NCBI GenBank assembly: GCA_012798145.1
Contig: JAAZNT010000071.1
Span: forward strand, 1 to 5,152
DNA length: 5,152 nt
Direction of reading: 5' to 3'
DNA from: Thermoanaerobaculaceae bacterium
Lineage (GTDB): Bacteria; Acidobacteriota; UBA4820
Shown: one piece after another, positions 1-5,152 of the stretch
How the letters are laid out: the number at the start of each line of letters is the position of its first letter
Numbering within the stretch: the stretch's first letter is position 1
Notes under the pieces: model-generated
Seen by the model: the letters and a program-made list of their open reading frames with translations, nothing else
The model's database searches: none
Told to the model about the DNA's origin: nothing
Program-made: the position numbers and the translations under genes

Positions 1-624
1 ATTCCTCCTGACAAATTCATTCCGATAGCAGAGGAAAGCGGGCTTATTGTTCCACTTGGAGAATGGGTTTTAAATGTGGCATGCACCCACATAAAAAATC
101 TTCAACTTGAAGGGCACAAAAATCTAAGAGTCTCCGTTAATTTGTCGGCAAAGCAGTTCCATAGAAGAGATTTGCTTGATGTGCTGGAAAAAGTTCTTGC
201 AAGGGTTGGGCTAAACCCATCCTGTCTTGAACTTGAAATAACAGAAAGAACCGCTGTCATGGATTTGGAAAGCACTACGGCGATGCTATATGCTTTAAGC
301 ACAAAAGGCGTCAGACTTGCAATAGACGATTTCGGAGCGGGCTATTCATCAATGACTTATCTAAAAAGATTTCCAATTCACTGCCTAAAGATTGATATGT
401 CTTTTATAAAGGATATAGAAAGAGACCCCAAAGACCGCGCTATTGTTGAGGCAATAATAACTATGGCTCACGGTCTTGGACTTGAAGTTGTCGCAGAGGG
501 AGTGGAGACGGAAGGACAACTCAGAATCCTTTCTGAGATTGGTTGCGACCATTATCAAGGGCACTACTTCGGTAAAGCGGAGCCGATGAACTCTTTCAAC
601 TGGGGAACAAATAACGGCAATTGA
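1..624 (+). CDS. EAL-domain cyclic-di-GMP phosphodiesterase, C-terminal part (5' end outside window)
   Basis: The frame is open from base 1, so the gene begins upstream; the GTG at 76 is internal. The 207 visible residues are most of an EAL domain, which hydrolyses the second messenger c-di-GMP to pGpG in the cytoplasm. Numbering from the first visible codon, the active-site motifs are intact: VNLS with Asn47, ELEITE with Glu79, DDFGAGYSS with Asp109 and Asp110, LKID with Lys130, AEGVET with Glu166 and Glu169, and YQG with Gln186. The first residues (DKFIPIAEESGLIVPLGEW) match the family just after the EAL signature, so about 30-40 residues of the domain, including the EAL tripeptide, lie outside. 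The protein ends about 20 residues after the Gln-Gly motif, so EAL is the C-terminal domain. Sensor or GGDEF domains upstream are likely from family habit but are not visible. The stop is 4 nt before the next gene. Confidence 0.95.
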   Translation: MPPDKFIPIAEESGLIVPLGEWVLNVACTHIKNLQLEGHKNLRVSVNLSAKQFHRRDLLDVLEKVLARVGLNPSCLELEITERTAVMDLESTTAMLYALSTKGVRLAIDDFGAGYSSMTYLKRFPIHCLKIDMSFIKDIERDPKDRAIVEAIITMAHGLGLEVVAEGVETEGQLRILSEIGCDHYQGHYFGKAEPMNSFNWGTNNGN

Positions 625-628
625 CAAA

Positions 629-1519
629 ATGAAAATTGTCATAAGCGGCTCAAGCGGCTTTTTAGGAAACGAAACAAAAAGAGCGTTTTCAAAATTGGGC
701 TACGATGTTTTTTCTCTTGTTAGGAGAAAGCCCGAAAATGAAAAAGAGTTTTTTTATAATCCATCAAAAAAAGAGATAGATAAAAAAGTCTTTGATGGTG
801 TTTCAGCAGTAATAAATTTTGCCGGGGAGTCTATTTATGGAATTTGGACTAAATCAAAAAAAGAGAGAATAGTATCTTCCCGTGTCGAAACAACAAGATT
901 TCTTTCAGATAAGATAAATGAATGTGCTAAAGGGATAATTTTTATTTCTGCTTCAGCGACAGGATTTTATGGTTATGAAAATAAGAAGAATTTGGATGAA
1001 GAATCTCCCAAAGGGAAAGGGTTCCTCTCTGATGTGTGCGAAATGTGGGAGAATGAAGCCCTTAAAGCAGAAGAGAGCGCAAGAGTTGTAATTGCAAGGT
1101 TTGGCGTTGTTCTCGGAAAAAGCGGAGGAATGATTAAGAAGATTCTTCCACTGACAAGATTAGGTTTTTTTGGAAGAATTGGTGATGGAAATCAATATTT
1201 TTCTTGGATAGCATTAGAAGAAATTCCTAAGATAATAGAGTTTCTTCTGAAAAATAGCGAAGTCAATGGCGCTGTCAACTGCGTTGCTCCGCAAGAGACT
1301 AAAAATAAGGATTTCAGTGAAAGTCTTGCAAAAACGCTTGGAAGAAAAGAGATTTTTGTCGCGCCCGCTTTTCCTTTCAAAATATTTGGAGGAGAAATGG
1401 CAAAGGAAATGGCGCTGGGTGGAGCGGGAGTTATCCCAAAAAAGCTTTTTGAAAGTGGCTATAAGTTCTCATTCCCTGACCTTGAAACCTGCCTCAAATC
1501 TATTTTCATAAATAATTAA
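629..1519 (+). CDS. TIGR01777-family NAD(P)-dependent epimerase (YfcH/SDR39U1-like)
   Basis: This is a complete 296-residue protein, the usual length for this atypical extended-SDR family. It has an N-terminal Rossmann fold with a GSSGFLG nucleotide-binding motif at residues 7-13. Family-typical segments follow: NFAGESIYG near 63-71, the SASATGFYG strand and loop at 107-115, RFGVVLGKSGG near 157-167, and GNQYFSWIALEEI near 187-199. The C-terminus (about 247-293) matches DUF1731, with the GEMAKEMAL and GGAGVIPKKLFESGYKFSFP features. Family members are predicted cytoplasmic nucleotide-sugar epimerases or dehydrogenases; the true substrate is generally unknown and cannot be told here. ATG 629 puts the Rossmann strand directly at the N-terminus as expected. 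It lies 4 nt after the EAL stop with no clear Shine-Dalgarno sequence, suggesting co-transcription and perhaps translational coupling. A functional link to c-di-GMP signalling is not evident. Confidence 0.92.
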   Translation: MKIVISGSSGFLGNETKRAFSKLGYDVFSLVRRKPENEKEFFYNPSKKEIDKKVFDGVSAVINFAGESIYGIWTKSKKERIVSSRVETTRFLSDKINECAKGIIFISASATGFYGYENKKNLDEESPKGKGFLSDVCEMWENEALKAEESARVVIARFGVVLGKSGGMIKKILPLTRLGFFGRIGDGNQYFSWIALEEIPKIIEFLLKNSEVNGAVNCVAPQETKNKDFSESLAKTLGRKEIFVAPAFPFKIFGGEMAKEMALGGAGVIPKKLFESGYKFSFPDLETCLKSIFINN

Positions 1520-1521
1520 GA

Positions 1522-1567
1522 AACCCATTTTTCTTTTTCATCTTATTTTGATAAAATGAAATGGGTT
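1522..1567. repeat. 9-bp perfect inverted repeat with 28-nt spacer
   Basis: AACCCATTT at 1522-1530 is repeated as its exact reverse complement AAATGGGTT at 1559-1567. The left arm begins 2 nt after the epimerase stop and the right arm ends 4 nt before the peptidase ATG. The AT-rich spacer contains a second small palindrome, ATTTT-GAT-AAAAT. It could fold in RNA as a weak, long-loop hairpin or be a protein-binding palindrome. It is not a typical intrinsic terminator: the spacer is long and no T-tract follows the right arm. Confidence 0.4.
1549..1557 (+). promoter_or_regulatory. possible extended -10 promoter element before the M28 peptidase gene
   Basis: TGATAAAAT reads as an extended -10 (TG, one base, then TAAAAT, five of six matches to TATAAT). 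No good -35 hexamer is present 16-18 nt upstream; the bases there are a T-rich run. A start point near 1564 would leave a leader of only about 8 nt before ATG 1572, which would fit the lack of a clear Shine-Dalgarno sequence there. In AT-rich DNA such matches arise by chance, so this is tentative. Confidence 0.3.
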
Positions 1568-1571
1568 GATA

Positions 1572-2576
1572 ATGGTGGATGTAGAAGAAGGCACCAGAGA
1601 AAAAAAGAAATTCCCGAAGGTGTTGAAAATTTTTCTAATCTCAATTCTTATCCTTTTTGCGATTGTTCTTCTTTCTGGATTGATGACCCGCCAGCCAACA
1701 TTTACAACTTTGGAGTATAAATGGACAATCAAAAGCGATCCCCAAAAACTTAAGGAATATGTTGAATATCTATCAGTGAAATCTCTTCCAAGAAACCACA
1801 GGTTTGAAAATGGGCTTGAAGAGACCAGAAATTACATATATCAGACATTCAAGAAATATGGGGACAATGTTGAAATAGAGGAATGGTCAAAAGGCGGTCA
1901 TACATTTAAAAACATTTCAATGAAAATAGGGGCTTCAGAAGGTAAGATGATCGTGATTGGAGCGCATTATGATGTTTGGGGCGATTTCCCCGGCGCCGAC
2001 GACAACGCAAGCGGGGTGGCGGGGCTTCTTGAACTTGCCAGACTTTTTTCAGAAAAGAAGCCGCCAATTCAAGTTGAGCTTGTCGCTTACGATTCAGAAG
2101 AGCCGCCTTTTATGGGAAGCGAACTTATGGGAAGCTTCGTCCATGCAAGAAAATTGAAAGAATCACAAAGAGAAGTTGTCGGGATGGTCTGTCTTGAAAT
2201 GATAGGGTACTATGCGGACGAGCAGCCGATGATTTACACTTTTATGAGTGTTGTCTATCCTAAAAAAGGTGACTTTATTGCAGTTGTAGGAAGATTCCAA
2301 GACATTAAGATGGCGAGGAGATTCAAAAAGGCGATAAATGGAAGAAAAGGAGTAAAGGCTGTAAGTTACAATGGCCCAAAAATAGTGGGAGTTGACCTTT
2401 CAGACCAAAGAAACTACTGGAGTGAAGGGTATGAAGCAATTATGATTACAGACACAGCATTTTTAAGAAACCCTTATTACCACACTGACAAAGACCTTCC
2501 AACAACGCTTGATTACCAAAAAATGGCTTCGGTCATTGATGGTGTCTTCAGCGCTGTGCAGTCGTTTAAAAAGTGA
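1572..2576 (+). CDS. membrane-anchored M28-family zinc metallopeptidase
   Basis: This 334-residue protein (from ATG 1572) is probably a co-catalytic two-zinc exopeptidase of the M28 family. A basic N-terminus (REKKK near residues 9-13) precedes one hydrophobic segment at about 17-38 with no lipobox cysteine. That predicts a signal anchor with the catalytic domain outside the cytoplasmic membrane. The expected metal and catalytic residues are present: GAHYD with His132 and Asp134, GADDNASG with Asp143 and Asp144, DSEEPPFMGS with Glu176 and Glu177, CLEMIGY with Glu209, and YYHTDKD with His304. The EEPPF...MGS pattern marks an M28 subgroup; the substrate (aminopeptidase or another exopeptidase) cannot be told. 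A TTG at 1566 in the same frame would add two residues, and ATG 1572 is preferred. Neither start has a clear Shine-Dalgarno sequence. The gene follows the epimerase by 52 nt and may share its transcript or use the weak promoter candidate before it. Confidence 0.92.
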   Translation: MVDVEEGTREKKKFPKVLKIFLISILILFAIVLLSGLMTRQPTFTTLEYKWTIKSDPQKLKEYVEYLSVKSLPRNHRFENGLEETRNYIYQTFKKYGDNVEIEEWSKGGHTFKNISMKIGASEGKMIVIGAHYDVWGDFPGADDNASGVAGLLELARLFSEKKPPIQVELVAYDSEEPPFMGSELMGSFVHARKLKESQREVVGMVCLEMIGYYADEQPMIYTFMSVVYPKKGDFIAVVGRFQDIKMARRFKKAINGRKGVKAVSYNGPKIVGVDLSDQRNYWSEGYEAIMITDTAFLRNPYYHTDKDLPTTLDYQKMASVIDGVFSAVQSFKK

Positions 2577-2735
2577 GAAAGACAAAAAGCCATTGATGAA
2601 AGACGAAAGGTATATTGTTTTAGGTGAAATTTTTAAAAGCAATAAAATGGGAAAAGGAGGCTTTATCTAAGATAGTTTTCCCTTTGCTAAATAAGGGACA
2701 GGCAAATATGTTTCAAGCTAAAAAATGGCAATTCT

Positions 2736-2764
2736 TTGACTTTTTCCATTTTGTGAATGATAAT
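2736..2764 (+). promoter_or_regulatory. sigma70-type promoter candidate for the methyltransferase cassette
   Basis: TTGACT (2736-2741, five of six matches to TTGACA) and GATAAT (2759-2764, five of six to TATAAT) are separated by the optimal 17 nt and followed by very AT-rich DNA. Initiation would fall near 2771, giving a leader of roughly 120 nt before ATG 2890. It points towards the methyltransferase gene and would let that cassette be expressed independently of the upstream peptidase gene. Confidence 0.5.
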
Positions 2765-2878
2765 TTTATTTGGAATAAGGAAAAAGATGCTTATTTTTAT
2801 ATGTTTTTATGCAAAAGAAACAAATAAGAAAAGTGATTGTGAAAGCTTAGTAAATATTTTCTTGAAAGAATTTTCGTT

Positions 2879-2882
2879 GGAG
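2879..2882 (+). promoter_or_regulatory. ribosome binding site of the methyltransferase gene
   Basis: GGAG lies 7 nt before ATG 2890, a normal Shine-Dalgarno distance. It supports this start. In the same frame a stop codon lies at 2863 with no other ATG between, so the start cannot be further upstream. Confidence 0.6.
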
Positions 2883-2889
2883 AATAAAA

Positions 2890-4179
2890 ATGGCAAAGCC
2901 AAAGTTAAGCAGCACGGAGAGTCGCGCTCCAAAAAATGATTTTCATTATGGCAGCCAAATATCTAATTTGCCTAAATTGTCTTCCATCATTTTGACGCAA
3001 GAATTTGAATTGTTGCCAAACATTACAGAGGTATTTGAATTAGAATTTGCTTATTATGAGTATCAATCTCTTTTAGAAGATGAAATACTTCGCAGAGGTG
3101 CTTTTTTCAAAAGCGTTAATGGTGTTCCAACTTATCATTATTTAATCTGCTCCAATAATAGCCATCTTCTTTGGGAGGGAAGATCTGAACTGACCAAATC
3201 CTATTTCAAAGAGGGCAACTTTTCTACAGGCTATGCCACTCATGGTTTATTTCCTTATAGAGGGAAATTTCATCCTCAACTTATAAAAGGAATCTTGAAT
3301 GTTTTAAAAATTCAACCAGGTGAAATTGTTCTTGATCCAATGTGTGGCAGCGGAACTCTGAATATTGAGGCGAGCCTTATAGGGGTTGAATCAATAGGCA
3401 TAGACAAGAGCCCTTTTTGTGTTCTGATGAGCAAAGTAAAACATCTTTCGCTTAAATCTGACGCAGTTCAAATAACTTGTGCTCTTAAGAGAATGAATGA
3501 GAATTATGAAACGCTAATGCAATGCGAAAAACTGCCAAAAGAATTTTTTTCCTGCGAAGAACAGAACTTGCCTGAAGGAATAACTTTGCTTGCTTTTTTG
3601 GATGCGATGGGTTATTCAAGGCGATGTTCCAGAAGCTTAAATACATTATTCCCAAATGTTCTCAAAAGATATGCAGGGCAGATTAGCTCTTTTATTCAGA
3701 TTAGAGATAAACTAAATCTTGAGTTTGGAAATGCAAGATTTGAGATAGGAGACGCAAGAAACCTTCCTCTGGAGAACAACTCCATTGATGCTGTAATAAC
3801 ATCCCCGCCCTACTCATTTGCAATTGACTACGCAGAAAATGACAAGCCCCAGTTGGAGTATCTCGGATGCGATGTAGATGAATTAAGAGAGGAAATGATA
3901 GGACTAAAGGGAAAAAATAAAAAGGAGAAGCTTTCCAATTATTTTGAAGACATTGAAAAGACGGTGTGCGAAATGAACAGAGTTCTGAAGCAAAACAAAT
4001 ACGCTATCATCATTATTGGCTCAAACGATGTTCAGACTGGAGGCATAAGGCTTGAGAACAAAGTGGAAGAAATTGCCTTAAAGAAGGGTTTCTTGCTTGA
4101 CCAAAAGATTGTGAAACCAATTAAAGGAATACAGAATACAATGAAGGATGAGTATATTTTGTTTTTTAGGAAAAAATGA
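2890..4179 (+). CDS. SPPY-type DNA amino-methyltransferase (probably N4-cytosine)
   Basis: This 429-residue protein has a class I SAM-dependent methyltransferase core. Residues 119-129 (THGLFPYRGKF plus HP) match the motif X region of amino-methyltransferases. Motif I is DPMCGSGT at 149-156, Asp172 in IGIDKS is the motif II acidic residue, GDAR with Asp288 is motif III, and TSPPY at 304-308 is catalytic motif IV. SPPY favours exocyclic-amine methylation of cytosine (N4), but adenine N6 cannot be excluded, nor strictly an RNA target, since Trm11-like enzymes share the fold. The order X-I-IV is seen. About 150 residues lie between motifs I and IV, longer than a minimal core, and may hold target recognition. 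The first 115 residues form an extension of unknown role. Start ATG 2890 has GGAG 7 nt upstream. The stop abuts or overlaps the next gene, so the two are probably translationally coupled. The partner suggests modification of self DNA. Confidence 0.85.
   Translation: MAKPKLSSTESRAPKNDFHYGSQISNLPKLSSIILTQEFELLPNITEVFELEFAYYEYQSLLEDEILRRGAFFKSVNGVPTYHYLICSNNSHLLWEGRSELTKSYFKEGNFSTGYATHGLFPYRGKFHPQLIKGILNVLKIQPGEIVLDPMCGSGTLNIEASLIGVESIGIDKSPFCVLMSKVKHLSLKSDAVQITCALKRMNENYETLMQCEKLPKEFFSCEEQNLPEGITLLAFLDAMGYSRRCSRSLNTLFPNVLKRYAGQISSFIQIRDKLNLEFGNARFEIGDARNLPLENNSIDAVITSPPYSFAIDYAENDKPQLEYLGCDVDELREEMIGLKGKNKKEKLSNYFEDIEKTVCEMNRVLKQNKYAIIIIGSNDVQTGGIRLENKVEEIALKKGFLLDQKIVKPIKGIQNTMKDEYILFFRKK
4168..4171 (+). 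promoter_or_regulatory. ribosome binding site of the downstream effector-like gene, inside the methyltransferase gene
   Basis: AGGA lies within the last codons of the methyltransferase gene. It is 7 nt before ATG 4179 but only 4 nt before the adjacent in-frame ATG 4176, so it favours 4179 as the start. Either way, re-initiation by ribosomes finishing the methyltransferase is likely. Confidence 0.5.
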
Positions 4180-5152
4180 TGAAATTTTTGTGGATAGATT
4201 CAAAAGACTTAGAGAATTGGGCTGATAGGCGGGGTTGCCAAGAATTTCTACCACTTGTTATTCGTCAGTTAATAAGAGCTTCAATAAAAGATATAAAGTC
4301 TATTTCTTTCCCAGCTGGAGAAAACATAACTTATCCGGGATGGGATGGAAAATTGGAGTCGCTTGAGGAAACAGAATATATACCCAAAGGATTATCTGTA
4401 TGGGAAATTAGTGGAGAACAGAATATAAAAAAGAAAGCGGAGGAAGATTATCAGAAGAGAAAACAAAATCCTCTTGGTTTAAATCCTTCTGAAACAGTTT
4501 TTATTTTTGTAACTCCACGAACATGGACCCAAAAGGAGCAATGGGCAAAGGGGAAAAAAGAAGAAAATTTCTGGAAAGATGTAAGAGTTTATGATGCGAG
4601 AGATTTGGAAGGATGGCTTGAACAAGCTCCTGCCGTGGGAGCATGGTTGGCGAAATATATTGGAAAATATCCGGAAAATATTTTATCTCTAGAAGATTGG
4701 TGGAACGAATGGTGTCAGGTTACAAGACCACCGCTTGTCTCCGATCTTGTACTTGGAGGAAGGAAAGAGGAAAGTGAAAAAATTAAAAATTGGTTGAAAG
4801 AAACCCCATCACTTCTTTCTGTCCAAGCACTAGCAAAGGACGAGGCTATAGCTTTTTTATCAGCGGTTATTTTTGCTTTACCGGAGAATGAAAAGGAATA
4901 TTTTCTATCAAAAACTTTTGTTGTTGACAACCAAAATTCATTCAGGCATATAACTACTACTTGCAAAAATGGATTACTATTAATTCCTACTTTTGAGGAG
5001 ATAGACATAGTACATTCATATTCCCAATTGCATCATATTTTTATTCCTTTAAGTCCTGATAACACTGTAAGCAAAGAGAAGATTGTTTTACCCAAGATTG
5101 ATAGAGAAGAATTTATTTCTAATTTAATCAAAATGGGAATATCAAAAGAAGA
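4179..5152 (+). CDS. large effector-like protein, N-terminal part: putative PD-(D/E)XK-like nuclease domain plus degenerate STAND/NTPase-like region (3' end outside window)
   Basis: The frame is open for 324 codons to the right edge, with no stop in the window. The start may be ATG 4179 or the adjacent ATG 4176, whose ATGA overlaps the methyltransferase stop. Residues 1-40 are an amphipathic region with DLENWADRRG. Residues 42-78 contain FPAGENI, PGWDG (Asp56) and SVWEIS (Glu76), then a Lys-rich helix (Lys84-86). Residues 106-147 hold a TVFIFVTPR strand, DVRVYD and DLEGWLE. I read this as a PD-(D/E)XK-like nuclease fold; this is inference, with Ser78 where the canonical Lys would be. From about 170 (LEDWWNEW...RPPLVSDLVLGGR) the layout resembles a P-loop ATPase, with strand LLSVQAL at 212-218 and LLLIPTFEEID at 266-276, but there is no Walker A GxxGxGK[ST]. 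Thirteen Trp occur before residue 206 and none after. I recognise the pattern as a large uncharacterised defence-associated type, but cannot name a family. Confidence 0.8.
   Translation, partial: MKFLWIDSKDLENWADRRGCQEFLPLVIRQLIRASIKDIKSISFPAGENITYPGWDGKLESLEETEYIPKGLSVWEISGEQNIKKKAEEDYQKRKQNPLGLNPSETVFIFVTPRTWTQKEQWAKGKKEENFWKDVRVYDARDLEGWLEQAPAVGAWLAKYIGKYPENILSLEDWWNEWCQVTRPPLVSDLVLGGRKEESEKIKNWLKETPSLLSVQALAKDEAIAFLSAVIFALPENEKEYFLSKTFVVDNQNSFRHITTTCKNGLLLIPTFEEIDIVHSYSQLHHIFIPLSPDNTVSKEKIVLPKIDREEFISNLIKMGISKE

Larger units (their letters stand above)
2577..2889. other. AT-rich intergenic stretch between peptidase gene and methyltransferase cassette
   Basis: These 313 bases have no convincing intact gene. 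GC is about 27% over 2641-2880 and about 18% over 2761-2820, well below the flanking genes. A GTG-started frame (2624-2827, 67 codons) and an ATG-started frame (2757-2939, 60 codons, overlapping the methyltransferase start) are both rich in Phe, Lys and Asn and resemble no family I recognise. They could be chance open frames or two halves of a decayed gene. A strong Shine-Dalgarno-like AAGGAGG at 2654-2660 has no start codon at usable distance. No intrinsic terminator is obvious after the peptidase gene. The one credible signal is the promoter at 2736-2764. Confidence 0.6.

Noticed and set aside
102..302. Minus-strand open frame of 66 codons inside the EAL gene
   Set aside because: It lies wholly opposite a clearly conserved EAL domain and has no family-like motifs; it is a shadow frame.
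385..642. Minus-strand open frame of 85 codons across the EAL gene end
   Set aside because: It is antisense to the conserved EAL motifs and the epimerase start, with no recognisable protein features.
1266..1511. Plus-strand 81-codon frame inside the epimerase gene
   Set aside because: It overlaps the conserved DUF1731 coding region in another frame, so it is a shadow.
1522..1567. Inverted repeat as an intrinsic terminator of the epimerase gene
   Set aside because: The spacer is 28 nt, the stem is AT-rich, and there is no T-tract after the right arm.
1957..2157. Plus-strand 66-codon frame inside the peptidase gene
   Set aside because: It overlaps the zinc-site coding region in another frame and has no independent support.
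2611..2616. TATATT as a -10 element
   Set aside because: No acceptable -35 hexamer lies at 16-18 nt upstream; the pair at 2736-2764 is much better.
2654..2660. Strong Shine-Dalgarno-like AAGGAGG
   Set aside because: No ATG, GTG or TTG follows at 4-12 nt, so it does not mark a translation start.
2596..2670. 24-codon ATG frame shortly after the peptidase stop
   Set aside because: It is very short, has no clear ribosome binding site, and does not resemble a known small protein.
4715..5008. Minus-strand 97-codon frame near the right end
   Set aside because: It lies opposite the long + strand effector frame, which has coherent motifs, coupling to the methyltransferase and a ribosome binding site. 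The antisense frame is Ser/Phe-rich and shows no motif.

Overview
This looks like a bacterial chromosome segment of moderate-to-low GC. Spot counts give about 45-48% GC in the first gene, about 40% in the methyltransferase gene, and 27% in the non-coding stretch between 2641 and 2880. All supported genes lie on the + strand. The gene types (c-di-GMP phosphodiesterase, TIGR01777 epimerase, membrane-anchored M28 peptidase, DNA methyltransferase) are common in environmental bacteria. I cannot name a phylum from them.

Left part (1-2576), housekeeping or signalling genes: the 3' end of an EAL-domain gene (1-624, open at the left edge); a complete TIGR01777-type epimerase gene starting 4 nt later (629-1519); and a complete M28 metallopeptidase gene with an N-terminal membrane anchor (1572-2576). 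A 9-bp inverted repeat and a possible extended -10 element sit in the short gap before the peptidase gene.

Middle (2577-2889): an AT-rich stretch with no convincing intact gene. It holds a good sigma70-type promoter candidate (2736-2764) facing right, and fragments of open frame that would need a frameshift to join.

Right part (2890-5152): a two-gene cassette. The first gene encodes an amino-methyltransferase with motif order X-I-IV and an SPPY motif, probably DNA-specific. The second overlaps or abuts its stop codon and runs off the right edge. It has no stop codon inside the window, so it is easy to miss. Its first 160 residues look like a tryptophan-rich, PD-(D/E)XK-like nuclease domain. 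The part from about residue 170 onward resembles a STAND/P-loop NTPase scaffold that lacks a recognisable Walker A motif. By inference this is a restriction-modification-like or STAND-type defence cassette in which the methyltransferase would mark self DNA and the large partner would be the effector. It is the most interesting part of the window, and its specificity and full architecture cannot be seen here.
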